Both the position numbers and the translations under genes were made by a program. This document shows positions 44,190-53,516 of a stretch of 64,000 bases of DNA, piece after piece. The DNA is from CAWCKS01 sp963796195 (GTDB lineage Bacteria > Pseudomonadota > Alphaproteobacteria > Rhizobiales > Xanthobacteraceae), in contig CAWCKS010000003.1 of NCBI GenBank assembly GCA_963796195.1, positions 434,001 to 498,000 of the forward strand, in the 5' to 3' direction. Each line of letters begins with the position of its first letter. The stretch's first letter is position 1. The notes under the pieces are model-generated. The model made no database searches, was not told the DNA's origin, and saw only the letters and a list, made by a program, of their open reading frames with translations.

Positions 44190-44968
44190 TTCCGAAAGCA
44201 AAGGCACCGTTGCTCGAAGGCAAGCGCGGGCTCATTGTTGGCATCGCAAATGAAAACTCGATTGCCTGGGGTTGCGCCAGGGCCTTTCGCGCGCTTGGCG
44301 CCGAAGTCGCAGTCACTTATCTCAACGACAAGGCCAGGAAGTACGTCGAACCGCTGGCGCGGGAGCTCGAGGCGACAATCTTCATGCCGCTGAACGTCGG
44401 CGTCGACGGCGAAATGGAAGCGGTTTTCAAGCGCATCGAACAAGACTGGGGGCGAATGGATTTTCTGGTGCACTCGATCGCCTTCTCACCGATGGAAGCG
44501 CTGGGAGGTCGTGTCATCGACGTCAATCGAAGCGGCTTCGCAACGACGATGGATGTGTCCTGCTGGTCCTTTATCCGCATGGCGCATCTGGCCGAGCCGC
44601 TCATGAAGGGCGGAGGTACCATCTTCACCATGACCTACTACGGAAGCCAGATGGTGGTGGAGAACTATAACATCATGGGTGTCGCAAAGGCCGCGCTCGA
44701 ATGCGCCGTGCGCTACATTGCGGCGGAGCTTGGACCGAAGGGCATTCGCGTCCACGCCATTTCTCCCGGCCCACTTGCGACGCGCGCAGCCTCGGGCATT
44801 CCTGAATTCGACGCGCTGCTCGACAAGGCGAAGGAAAAGGCGCCGGCGCGCAGCCTCGTCAGCATCGATGATGTCGGCGCTGCGACCGCGTTTCTGGCCC
44901 ACGACGCCGCGCGTCTCATCACCGGCGAGACCCTCTACGTCGACGGCGGATATCACATCATGGATTGA
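44186..44968 (+). CDS. fabI: Enoyl-[acyl-carrier-protein] reductase FabI
   Basis: 260 residues. LLEGKRGLIVGIANENSIAW is the FabI NADH-binding N-terminus; LVHSIAFSP and the catalytic Tyr161-x6-Lys168 (NYNIMGVAK) follow, then VHAISPGPLATRAASGI. Full length. It reduces enoyl-ACP in fatty acid synthesis. An extra copy inside an acetate/PHA-type operon suggests a specialised role in making or re-reducing acyl chains under one condition, rather than the housekeeping copy. Confidence 0.95.
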   Translation: MIPKAKAPLLEGKRGLIVGIANENSIAWGCARAFRALGAEVAVTYLNDKARKYVEPLARELEATIFMPLNVGVDGEMEAVFKRIEQDWGRMDFLVHSIAFSPMEALGGRVIDVNRSGFATTMDVSCWSFIRMAHLAEPLMKGGGTIFTMTYYGSQMVVENYNIMGVAKAALECAVRYIAAELGPKGIRVHAISPGPLATRAASGIPEFDALLDKAKEKAPARSLVSIDDVGAATAFLAHDAARLITGETLYVDGGYHIMD

Positions 44969-45031
44969 TTGCTGGCTGCCGACGGTGACGCGACGAAATC
45001 GATGTACCTTCAAAACCAAGGAGTGGTTGCA

Positions 45032-45397
45032 ATGGCGATGGAACATATGACGACCGGCTCGTCTCCTCAATTCGGCGTACCGGATCTCGCCAAGATGGGC
45101 GAAACTCAGATCCAGAATTTCATCACGGTCCAGCGAGAGCTTTGGGGCCTGATTGAGCAGATGAGGCAGGGCTGGCTTGGGCTCGCCGAGGCGGAGGGAA
45201 GGCTGGCATCTGAGCTCGCAACGAGCCTGTCGTCCTGCAAAACCATTCCGGAGGTCATGAAGGTCTATCAGGACTGGATGACCAAACATGCCGAGTTGCT
45301 GACTCAGGACAGCCAGAGACTTCTCGCCGACGGGCAGAAATTCATGACCTCGGCGACGACGATCATTGGAGATGGAGTGCAGCGCGCTCGTGGGTGA
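45032..45397 (+). CDS. Phasin-like protein
   Basis: 121 residues from ATG 45032, with AAGGAG 8 bp upstream. Almost entirely amphipathic helix: MGETQIQNFITVQRELWGL, EAEGRLASELATSLSSCKTI, PEVMKVYQDWMTKHAELLTQ, ending in a short Asp/Gly tail. This pattern is that of phasins, which coat polyhydroxyalkanoate granules. It closes the DUF3141-pta-ackA-fabI operon (63 bp after fabI), supporting a storage-polymer role for the set. Confidence 0.75.
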   Translation: MAMEHMTTGSSPQFGVPDLAKMGETQIQNFITVQRELWGLIEQMRQGWLGLAEAEGRLASELATSLSSCKTIPEVMKVYQDWMTKHAELLTQDSQRLLADGQKFMTSATTIIGDGVQRARG

Positions 45398-45655
45398 GTT
45401 GAATATCGCCGCTCGCCCCTGCTGCCGTCCGCGCCTATCGGTAAAAGTCCGGATGTCAATTCGGGAGAATCACGCCTTGTCAGGTTCGGCCTTCTCGATC
45501 AATCACTTAGCGACGGCCGGAAATTGCATCTCGCAAATTCATGGTTTTCGGTGATTCACGCCGACGTGCAAAGCACCTATTTCCAAGTCGAGGGCCAACC
45601 GTCCGCTACTCTGCGTGCTTTTGCACACCAGGCCGAGGCAAGGGAAATCTGAGGA

Positions 45656-46295
45656 ATGACAATGAAGCGCATACTCATCGCGGACGACCACGAGGTCGTG
45701 CGATCAGGCTTGCGTTCAATCTTGGAGGCTCATCCGACCTGGGAAGTCGTTGCGGAGGTCGACAACGGCAAAGATGCCATAACGGCGATCCTCGAAAATA
45801 CGCCGGACGTTGCCATCCTCGATTACTCGCTTCCATTGATCAACGGAATAGAGGTCACGCGAAGCATAAAGGCACGGCAGGTCAACACTGAAATCCTGAT
45901 TTTCACGATGCACGACAGCGATGTGCTGGTGAAAGAAGTCATTCAAGGCCGGTGCCAGGGCCTTCTTGCTGAAATCAGACGCCAAGCTGCAGCTCAATTC
46001 TGCGATCGAAGCGTTGCTGGTTCACAAGCCATTCTTCAGCGGCGTCGTCTCCGAGAAGATGTTGGCGAGCTACCTGTCGACGAATGCCGCTCCGATGGTT
46101 TCGCTGACTCCGAGAGAGCGTATGGTGGTCCAGTTGATTTCTGAAGGATACAGCAACAAGGGCATGAGCAAGGTGCTCAATCTCAGTGTGAAGACGATCG
46201 AAACTCACCGCGCCTCGGCGATGCACAAGCTCTCGGTGAATTCGACCGCGGGCCTCGTTCGCTATGCCATCAGAAACATGCTGATAGAGCCGTAG
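45656..46295 (+). pseudogene. NarL-family response regulator, one frameshift
   Basis: Clearly paralogous to the intact regulator at 52637. The receiver (RILIADDHEVVRSGLRSIL, phospho-Asp in AILDYSLPLINGIEV) is intact to about 45946, where an extra G in CAAGGCC shifts the frame. In the other frame LLKSDAKLQLNSAIEAL, LTPRERMVVQLISEGYSNKG and the LuxR HTH LNLSVKTIETHRASAMHKL continue to the stop. If the base is an error, it is a normal 213-residue regulator. Confidence 0.85.
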
Positions 46296-46747
46296 CACCC
46301 AACAGGATCGCGCTGGCTTGTCTGCCGCACTCCTGCGTGTGGCCGTCTTGGGGTGGCGGTCCGTCACGCGCCGGGTTCCCGCAATCTCCAAATTCAGTCA
46401 GTGAGGCATCTCGGACGGACACGAAAACAAAAAGTATTTCAATGAACTAGACGGTGCAGTAGCTCCTTTGGCGTCGCACAATTTTTATGCCGCGGAGGCG
46501 CGCCGGCGATGTGAGTGCGCCTCCTGCGATCCGCGTTCGCGACCGAGTGACGACCAGATCGGGTCGACGACTTTGGGGACATGCCCAAGTGGTATATTGT
46601 CCCTATGGGCAATGGCCGCGGGTACAGCACTCTTTTAGAGAACAAATTTGGGCCTCTTTCCGGGGAATTTGAAGCCATTTGATCGCATCTCGACCTGCGT
46701 CCGCTGACGGGAGGATACGCGTCACCGAAGGGAAGGGATGCCGAGCG
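46296..46747. other. Intergenic region upstream of the sensor kinase, no gene seen
   Basis: No supported gene, RNA or repeat. It should contain the promoter of the kinase/FixJ-like pair. Confidence 0.35.
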
Positions 46748-48682
46748 ATGCGGGTCGCCTGCGGAATCGCAAGTGCTATCAGGCGCATCTCGCAACTCGC
46801 GGGCGTTTCGATGTTCCATCCTGGCGCGCGCTTTCGTTTGATCGTTCTCGTTATCTGCTCAATCGCGTGCAATGTTGCCGCGCCGTCGCTCGCAAGTGAA
46901 CCACGGGCGAGGTCGATCCTGCTCCTCAACGAGTCGCGGTTCAGGGCACCTTCATACGAACGGATTTTTTCGACGCTGCGTGCATCGTTGAAAGAGAATC
47001 CGCTCGATCCCGTGACCGTCTATGCCGAAAGTCTGGATTTTGATCGATTCGGCGGGCCCGCCTATGAACAAAGCCTGTCCAGGTACCTCGAGGCGAAATA
47101 CCAGGACAGATCAATTGGCGTTGTGGTGGCGATCGGCGCGACCACACTGGATTACGTCCTGCGCTTTCGCGCGACGCTTTGGCCCGGCGTTCCGGTGGCA
47201 TTCTCGATGGTCGACGAGGCGACCTTTGCTCGATTAAAGCCGTCGCCCGATGTTACCGGCATACTCGTGAAGTTGCGGCTCGAGGACATGATCTTTGCTG
47301 CGCACCGAGTGGTGCCCAATCTGAAGAGGCTGGTCCTGCTTGGAGAATCCTTCGAAAGACCCACCATCTTTCGAGCGTTCAAGGAACAGATGGCGCAAGC
47401 GGCCGCGGGCCTGGAAGTCATCGATCTGACCGGAGTGCCGATGCGCGCCTTACGAGAACGGGTGGCGACACTTCCAGCACGCAGTGCGATTCTCTTCACC
47501 AACATCTATTCAGGTGGTGACGGCAGCTATTACACGCCCGGCGATGCTCTCGCCGTGGTGGCGGAAAAGGCAAACGCGCCAATTATCGTTGCCAATGAAG
47601 CGCTGGTCGGCCGTGGAGGGATCGGCGGATTTGTGCTGAAGGGTGATGCCATCGGCAAGGAAGTTGCAGACCTTGCAATCCGCATTCTGGATGGCGAACC
47701 AGCCGCCAGTATTGCTCCGATCGTCGGCAACGACACGCGGCCGGTTTTTGATTGGCGGCAGATGCAGCGCTGGAAGGTGAGTGAAACCAGCTTGCCGCCA
47801 GACAGCGAAATCCGCTTTCGCGAAGCGACAGCCTGGGATCGGTACCGCTGGCAGATCGTCGCCGTGGCAGGCATCATTCTTTTTCAGACGATCCTCATCG
47901 TCGGCATATTCCATGAACATCGGCGACGACTGAGTGCCGAAATCGAAACGCGGCAGCGCGTGTCCGAATTGGCGCACATGAATCGCGTCGCCACGGCAAG
48001 CCAGCTGTCCGCTTCCATTGCGCACGAGATCAATCAGCCGCTGGGCGCCATTCTCGCCAACACCGAGGCCGGCGAGGCGCTGCTCGGATCCTCCTCGCCC
48101 AAGCTCGAGGAGGTCAAGGAGATCTTCGCTGACATCAAGCGCGACGACTTGCGCGCGACCGGAGTGATCAAAGGATTGCGCAGTCTTCTGAAGAAAGCGC
48201 CGTTCAACCCGGAACGCATCAACATTGGCGAAACCGTACGCGAAGTGTTCGATTTTGTCTCAACTGAAGCTTCGGAACGTAACATTGCATTGACCAGTCC
48301 GGCGTTGCCTTTTCAGCCGCTGCGGATCATCGGCGACCGTGTGCAAATTCAACAGGTAATGCTTAACCTGCTGCTGAACGGTATGGAGGCAGTGACGGAA
48401 GCGGCCGTAAAACTGCCGAAGATCGTTGGACGGATCGTTCGAGTTCAGAACGCAGTCGAGATCTCGATTTCGGACAATGGTCCCGGAATCGCACCGGACC
48501 GGATCGCAAAAATCTTCGATCCATTCGTCACCACCAAGGACCATGGCATGGGCATTGGGCTCTCGATTGCGCGCACAATTGTAGAAGCTCATGGGGGGCG
48601 GATCTGGGCCGCCCGCGCGGCGGGCGGCGGCGCCGTCTTTTTCTTGACTCTGCCGTTAGCCGACGACCAGGGGGAGAATTGA
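46748..48682 (+). CDS. Sensor histidine kinase with ABC-substrate-binding-like sensor domain
   Basis: 644 residues from ATG 46748 (GAAGGGA upstream; ATG 46811 is possible). A signal/anchor (LIVLVICSIACNVAA) precedes a periplasmic domain of the ABC-sub-bind type: SILLLNESRFRAPSYERIFS, VVVAIGATTLDYVLRF, APIIVANEALVGRGGIGGFV. A second membrane helix (WQIVAVAGIILFQTILIVGI) leads to the phospho-His box SIAHEINQPLGAILANTEAG and the ATPase (DNGPGIAPDRIAKIFDPFVT, GMGIGLSIARTIVEAHGG). The stop overlaps the FixJ-like regulator start, so they form a two-component pair. The ligand is unknown. Confidence 0.92.
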   Translation: MRVACGIASAIRRISQLAGVSMFHPGARFRLIVLVICSIACNVAAPSLASEPRARSILLLNESRFRAPSYERIFSTLRASLKENPLDPVTVYAESLDFDRFGGPAYEQSLSRYLEAKYQDRSIGVVVAIGATTLDYVLRFRATLWPGVPVAFSMVDEATFARLKPSPDVTGILVKLRLEDMIFAAHRVVPNLKRLVLLGESFERPTIFRAFKEQMAQAAAGLEVIDLTGVPMRALRERVATLPARSAILFTNIYSGGDGSYYTPGDALAVVAEKANAPIIVANEALVGRGGIGGFVLKGDAIGKEVADLAIRILDGEPAASIAPIVGNDTRPVFDWRQMQRWKVSETSLPPDSEIRFREATAWDRYRWQIVAVAGIILFQTILIVGIFHEHRRRLSAEIETRQRVSELAHMNRVATASQLSASIAHEINQPLGAILANTEAGEALLGSSSPKLEEVKEIFADIKRDDLRATGVIKGLRSLLKKAPFNPERINIGETVREVFDFVSTEASERNIALTSPALPFQPLRIIGDRVQIQQVMLNLLLNGMEAVTEAAVKLPKIVGRIVRVQNAVEISISDNGPGIAPDRIAKIFDPFVTTKDHGMGIGLSIARTIVEAHGGRIWAARAAGGGAVFFLTLPLADDQGEN

Positions 48683-49335
48683 TGCCGATCGTCATCCACG
48701 TCGTTGATGATGACGCGTCCTTTCGAACCGCCATTGGCAGATTGCTGCGCGCATCCGGGTACGAGGTAAAGGCTTACGAAAGCGCCGAGCAATTGCTCGA
48801 GCGGTTGGATGACATTCGCGATCCGGGCTGCATCCTGCTCGACGTAAAGATTCCCGGCGTCAGCGGTCCTGACCTGCAGGATCGGCTGATCGCACTCGGT
48901 TCGACCTTGCCGATCATTTTTCTGACCGGCCATGGAGATATCCCCACCAGTGTTCAAGCCATCAAGTCCGGCGCCGAGGATTTTCTTACCAAACCGGTGC
49001 CGAGGGATGTTCTGATCGAATCGATTGAACGCGCAATCGCGCACCACCGTGTCGCGCAACGACGGGACATTGAGTTGAATGCATTGCGAGCTCTGGTTGC
49101 GACCCTGACGCCGCGCGAGCGCGAGGTATTTGCGCTCGTGGTTCGTGGTAAAATGAACAAGCAGATCGCGTTCGCGCTCGGAACGACTGAACGTACGATC
49201 AAGGCTCACCGTCACAAGGTGATGGAAAAACTGAAGGTTCAATCACTGGCTGAACTGGTTTCAATCGCTGCGCGGCTGGGAATTTTGGCGGAGCCATCGC
49301 CTGACAAAGATGAACCAACCGGCGCGGTCTGTTGA
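48682..49335 (+). CDS. FixJ-family response regulator
   Basis: 217 residues. The receiver has VIHVVDDDASFRTAIGRLLR, phospho-Asp in CILLDVKIPGVSGPDLQ, TGHGDIPTSVQAIKSGAEDF and LTKPV. The LuxR-type output is LTPREREVFALVVRGKMNKQ, then IAFALGTTERTIKAHRHKVM. It is translationally coupled to the kinase at 46748 (TGATG). Predicted to be phosphorylated by that kinase and then activate transcription; targets unknown. Confidence 0.93.
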   Translation: MPIVIHVVDDDASFRTAIGRLLRASGYEVKAYESAEQLLERLDDIRDPGCILLDVKIPGVSGPDLQDRLIALGSTLPIIFLTGHGDIPTSVQAIKSGAEDFLTKPVPRDVLIESIERAIAHHRVAQRRDIELNALRALVATLTPREREVFALVVRGKMNKQIAFALGTTERTIKAHRHKVMEKLKVQSLAELVSIAARLGILAEPSPDKDEPTGAVC

Positions 49336-49655
49336 ATGAACAAATAATTAATCTGAGAAGAGTGATGAGAGATCACAGAAATTGCATTCAATCTTCGCAC
49401 CGGTGTTCTTTTCGACGTTTGCCGGGTGCGAGCTCGTTCCATGGCAATTTTTCAACGTTGTCCTTAAGAACAATTTGCCTTTCAGGGGTACAAGGGTATG
49501 TCCTTACATATCAGATTCATGACGGGCGAATTGCTTCCTGTCGGTGATGTCAGTCTGCAGTCTCGATGGCCGTAGCGACAAGGAACAGCGCGACGCTTTG
49601 AAGCTAACGTTCTGTATGTCGGTATGTTTGTTCATTTCCCGAGAGGCAAGAAGCA
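49336..49655. other. AT-richer intergenic region, no supported gene
   Basis: A 71-codon frame at 49335-49547 lacks family resemblance and is not called. GGAAC near 49583 and CGTT downstream are too far apart (21 bp) for an EcfG promoter. Confidence 0.35.
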
Positions 49656-50042
49656 GTGTTCAACCAAAAGCCTGTCTTTGTGGTCGATGACGACCTCAGC
49701 CTCTTGAAAAGTCTGGAACGCCTCCTGGGAGCCTACGGTTTCAAAGCGAAGGTGTTTGAGTCCGCCGAAGCATTTTGGGAATTTGCCGATTTGGAAGATG
49801 GCTTGTGCCTGGTGCTGGACATCAATCTGAGAGGCCGCTCGGGTATTGACCTGAGGCGTCAGTTGACGGTCTCTGGTGCTACCCTGCCGGTCATCTTTAT
49901 CACCGGAAATGATTCAGAGAACATCCGCAAAAACGCCGTCGACGCCGGCTGCGTCGCTTACCTTTCCAAGCCGTTTGCAGCGGAGTCTCTTCTTGACGCG
50001 ATTGTAAAGGCATCAACCGCGCCTCGTCGGCTAGCCTCTTAG
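49656..50042 (+). CDS. Stand-alone receiver-domain response regulator
   Basis: 128 residues from GTG 49656 with GAGAGGC upstream. Receiver only: VFVVDDDLSLLKSLERLLGA, phospho-Asp in CLVLDINLRGRSGID, VIFITGNDSENIRKNAV, Lys in YLSKPFAAESLLDAI. No output domain follows the receiver, so it acts by protein contact or as a phosphate relay, for example for one of the flanking kinases. Confidence 0.9.
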   Translation: MFNQKPVFVVDDDLSLLKSLERLLGAYGFKAKVFESAEAFWEFADLEDGLCLVLDINLRGRSGIDLRRQLTVSGATLPVIFITGNDSENIRKNAVDAGCVAYLSKPFAAESLLDAIVKASTAPRRLAS

Positions 50043-50367
50043 GCCGACCGCGGGCTGCGGCATTGCTGCAAGGATCCCGAGCAGCTCTTCGTCTGGACGC
50101 GGTTCTGCCAGAAAAACCTGCGAAAATCGTGCGCAATTGTCCTTGGGGTCAATGCACCCAAAGGCACTGTCGGCCACGCGACATAGAGTGCTCCAATCCC
50201 CTAGAACCAAGCCGGGTAAATGCCGAGAGGGTTTTCCTGCTTGCCGGTAGCGGGTGTCCGCACTGTTGAGCTGAGGTTGGCCCCACGACGCAAACGGCGA
50301 GGCGCCGCCGAAGTCCGTGTGGCTTCGACAACGTTTTTGGTGTCGTGGATTTCGTTGGGGTGAGAGC
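50043..50367. other. Intergenic region, no gene seen
   Basis: The open frame of the following kinase extends into it, but without conserved sequence. No repeat or RNA recognised. Confidence 0.35.
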
Positions 50368-52584
50368 ATGTCTAGACTGGGTAGCGTTCACGTCGAGCCG
50401 CAAGCGCGCCCGCGCCGCTTTTGGCAGAGAACCTCCAGGCTATGGCGGTCGCCGCCTGCACCTCCAGCTCGTGAGAGCCGGCGGGACCAGGCAAGCGGCG
50501 ACGGCCAGCCGCGAAATGGCGCTGAAAATCAAGATCGTTCAACGCTGCAGCGACAGCTCAAGGAGAGCGAGTTTCGGCTCCGCGCCATCGCCAAGGCTGT
50601 GCCGGCAATTCTGTTCTCGGCTCCTCAAGATGGCGCCATCGAGTTCTTCAACGACCATCTTTCGAAGTTTGCTGGTCTGCCGGCCGAGAACGTCACGCGC
50701 ATGGATCTGATTTCCCTGATTCATCCGGACGACCGAAGGCTTGTCGCGACGACGTCCGCCAGGGCCGCCAGAGAATGCAAGTCCTTCTCGGCTGAGTGCC
50801 GGCTTCGCGCGGCTTCCGGCGATTATCGGTGGTTTCTGCTTCGTGTTGCCCCCATCCAGGATGAGGGTGAACTTCGATGGTTCGGGATTGCGACGGATAT
50901 TGACGACGTCAAACGACTGACCACGGGCCTGTCGGACGCCCATCGCAATCTCGAATCGATCCTGGGCAGCATAAGCGACTGCTATGTCGCTCTCGACAGA
51001 GGGTCGAGGATCATCGCTCTCAACGATCACGCCGAACAATGGCTCGGGAAATCGACCGATAGCCTCATTGGCGTGGATTATCGAACTCTGGGCGACATGG
51101 TCTCATTGATTGCCGATTGTGCGCGAGACAATTTGTCTGCCGGGCGATTGTTCGACGCGGCCGTCCAGGATGCGATCTACCGCGGCATTTCATTCCATGA
51201 GGAGCTGCCTTCGTTCCTTTTCGGAGGGCGATGGGTTGATATCCAGATCAATCCCTCGAAAGACGGCGCCGTCATTCTCTTCAGAGACGTCACCGATCGC
51301 AGGCTCGATCAGCAGCGCTTGAAGCGTTCCCTTGGTTTGATCCAATCTTCGCTCGATGCGCTAACGGGGCGCATCGCGATACTTGATGCCGATGGCTTCA
51401 TCATAGCCGTGAACAAGGCCTGGAGATCGTTTCATCCGTCGGGCGGCGTTGGCGACACTCAAATGGAGCTCGGGGCGAACTACCTGGAGAACTGCGAGAT
51501 TCCGGCGCTGCGAGACAGATTGCAGAACATCGCCGCCGACGGCAGAAACAGCTTCAAGGTTCCTTACAAGCTTGATACCTGCGGCGGCTCACGCTGGTAC
51601 CAGGCCACTGTCGCGACTTTCAAGCAATCCGAGTTCGTGCGCATCGTGGTTGCGCACGAAGACGTCACCGAAGTCGTCGAATCCAGGGAATCGATCGCCG
51701 ACTTGCACACGCAGTTGATCTCGCTTCAGGAAGAAGAGCGGCAGCGGATCGCGAGCGAACTGCATAACTCGACGGCCCAATACCTTGTCGCAGCGAGCCT
51801 GAACATGGCGCGCCTCAAGAACTGCGTTGGCGCGAGCGACGGCGCTGAAAAGATCTGCGACGATATCGATGGGTTGCTCGACGAAGCGCTGAAGGAGCTG
51901 CGCACCTTCACCTATCTCTTGTATCCAACTGGCTTGAGCAGCGATGGTCTCAAGATCACGCTGGAGCGCTTCGTTGCAGGTTTTGAAGAGAGATCGTCGC
52001 TTCAAGTCATGTTGTCCGTGGCGGAAGCGCTCGATGACCTTCCCCTGGATTTCCAGCGAACCGTGTTGAGAATAGCCCAGGAGGCGCTTGCAAATGCGCA
52101 TCGGCACGCCGCAGCCACTCGCGTGAACATCACGATCGTCGCGCGCGAGGGAAAGGTTCGGCTCGAGGTCAGCGACGATGGTCGCGGAATGCTTCACGCG
52201 TCGACCTCCGAAGTGACGGGCAGTATCGAACTCGGCGTTGGCATCTCAGGAATGAAAGCGCGCGTCGCCCAGTTCGGTGGCACAATCGATTTTCCCAATA
52301 GTTCCAACGGAACGACCGTCGTCGCGATCCTCCCGATTCCCGGGGCTTCCGAACGGGGAAACGCTCTCCGGGATCGTTCAAGTCAGGAATCCGGGAAAAA
52401 TGGTGGTGCTCGAAAACGCCTGCCCAATGCCAGCTGGCGCAACGCACGCGCAGACGAGCTTTCATCCGAAATCGATCGAATACAGCTGAATGGCGGAGGT
52501 CGGGATCATCCTGTCGAGTTCCGATCCGATGACCTTGAGACCGTCGCAATGGCCGTCAACTACGTTGCTCCGAAGCTGCACTAG
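50368..52584 (+). CDS. Cytoplasmic PAS-domain sensor histidine kinase (NarX/DegS type)
   Basis: 738 residues from ATG 50368. No membrane helix. PAS domain 1 is near residues 65-190 (FFNDHLSKFAGLPAENVTRM, SGDYRWFLLRVAPIQDEGEL), PAS 2 near 195-320 (ILGSISDCYVALDRGSRIIA) and a third PAS-like block near 330-450. The HisKA_3 dimerisation helix holds the His (EEERQRIASELHNSTAQYLV) and the ATPase has AQEALANAHRHAAATRVNI and EVSDDGRGM. It ends in an unusual basic tail. Directly upstream of the NarL regulator at 52637 (52 bp), its likely partner. Confidence 0.9.
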   Translation: MSRLGSVHVEPQARPRRFWQRTSRLWRSPPAPPARESRRDQASGDGQPRNGAENQDRSTLQRQLKESEFRLRAIAKAVPAILFSAPQDGAIEFFNDHLSKFAGLPAENVTRMDLISLIHPDDRRLVATTSARAARECKSFSAECRLRAASGDYRWFLLRVAPIQDEGELRWFGIATDIDDVKRLTTGLSDAHRNLESILGSISDCYVALDRGSRIIALNDHAEQWLGKSTDSLIGVDYRTLGDMVSLIADCARDNLSAGRLFDAAVQDAIYRGISFHEELPSFLFGGRWVDIQINPSKDGAVILFRDVTDRRLDQQRLKRSLGLIQSSLDALTGRIAILDADGFIIAVNKAWRSFHPSGGVGDTQMELGANYLENCEIPALRDRLQNIAADGRNSFKVPYKLDTCGGSRWYQATVATFKQSEFVRIVVAHEDVTEVVESRESIADLHTQLISLQEEERQRIASELHNSTAQYLVAASLNMARLKNCVGASDGAEKICDDIDGLLDEALKELRTFTYLLYPTGLSSDGLKITLERFVAGFEERSSLQVMLSVAEALDDLPLDFQRTVLRIAQEALANAHRHAAATRVNITIVAREGKVRLEVSDDGRGMLHASTSEVTGSIELGVGISGMKARVAQFGGTIDFPNSSNGTTVVAILPIPGASERGNALRDRSSQESGKNGGARKRLPNASWRNARADELSSEIDRIQLNGGGRDHPVEFRSDDLETVAMAVNYVAPKLH

Positions 52585-52636
52585 GTTTTCGAATTCCGTG
52601 ACACTTCCATAATTCTCATCACGAGAGGGGCAGGCA

Positions 52637-53275
52637 ATGACTTCGAAGCGCATACTGGTTGCGGACGATCATGAGGTGGTGCGTTCCGGCTTGCGTGCAC
52701 TGGTCGAAAGTCACGAGGGCTGGGAGGTCATCGGAGAAGCGGGCAACGGCAAAGAGGCGATTAAACTCATTCTCGAAAAAACTCCCGACGTCGCGATCGT
52801 CGATTATTCACTTCCGCTGATCAATGGGATCGAGGTCGCGCGCAACGTGGCGGCACGCGGCCTGAACGTCGAAATCATGATCTTCACCATGCACGATAGC
52901 GATGTGCTTGTCGGAGAATCCTTTAGAGCAGGTGCGAGGGCATTCCTGCTGAAATCGGAAGCCGGGCGACAGCTGAGCTCCGCAATCGAAGCGTTGCTTC
53001 TTCACAAGCCGTACTTTGGAGGAGCCATAGCCGAGAAGATGCTGGTAAGCTGCCTCACGGGGAACACGACCCAAGCAATCTCCTTGTCGCCACGCGAACG
53101 GATGGTCGTTCAATTGATTTCGGAAGGACACAGCAACAAGAGCATGAGCCAAGTGCTCAATCTGAGCGTGAAGACAATTGAAACTCATCGTGCGTCGGCA
53201 ATGCAAAAGCTCTCCGTGAAATCCACTGCGGGACTGGTCCGCTACGCCGTCAAAAATCTGTTCATACAGCCCTGA
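52637..53275 (+). CDS. NarL-family response regulator
   Basis: 212 residues. GAGGGG precedes the ATG. The receiver has RILVADDHEVVRSGLRALVE and phospho-Asp in VAIVDYSLPLINGIEVA. LSPRERMVVQLISEGHSNKS and LNLSVKTIETHRASAMQKLS form the LuxR HTH. It is the intact paralogue of the frameshifted gene at 45656. It probably receives phosphate from the PAS kinase immediately upstream. Confidence 0.94.
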   Translation: MTSKRILVADDHEVVRSGLRALVESHEGWEVIGEAGNGKEAIKLILEKTPDVAIVDYSLPLINGIEVARNVAARGLNVEIMIFTMHDSDVLVGESFRAGARAFLLKSEAGRQLSSAIEALLLHKPYFGGAIAEKMLVSCLTGNTTQAISLSPRERMVVQLISEGHSNKSMSQVLNLSVKTIETHRASAMQKLSVKSTAGLVRYAVKNLFIQP

Positions 53276-53358
53276 GATGCGGCCGGCGGCTCGGCAGCCA
53301 ACGTGACGCTGCGGCCAACAGAGAAACGTCTGCGTGTTGGAGTTCGTCCCGCGTTAGC

Positions 53359-53390
53359 CAGGAATCCTTAGGGGTTGTTCACGACGAGAT
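53359..53390 (+). promoter_or_regulatory. Possible diverged copy of the shared upstream motif
   Basis: CAGGAATCCTTAGGGGTTGT and CGACGAGATT echo the second half of copy a (CCCTAGGGGTT, CGAAATT). It lies about 150 bp before the small membrane protein at 53517, the same kind of position as the other copies. The similarity is partial and may be chance. Confidence 0.2.
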
Positions 53391-53516
53391 TGCGGACATC
53401 ACCTCATTACCAGGAATCTGGTGGCTTGCGAGGATATGGACGCGGGCGTGTCGCATCGAGTATGCGCTCAGGCCTCACATTGGCATCGGCCCAAACCGGC
53501 ACGAACAAGAGCGACC

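Noticed and set aside
49335..49547. 71-codon frame after the FixJ-like gene
   Set aside because: Composition is unlike neighbouring proteins and no conserved feature is seen.
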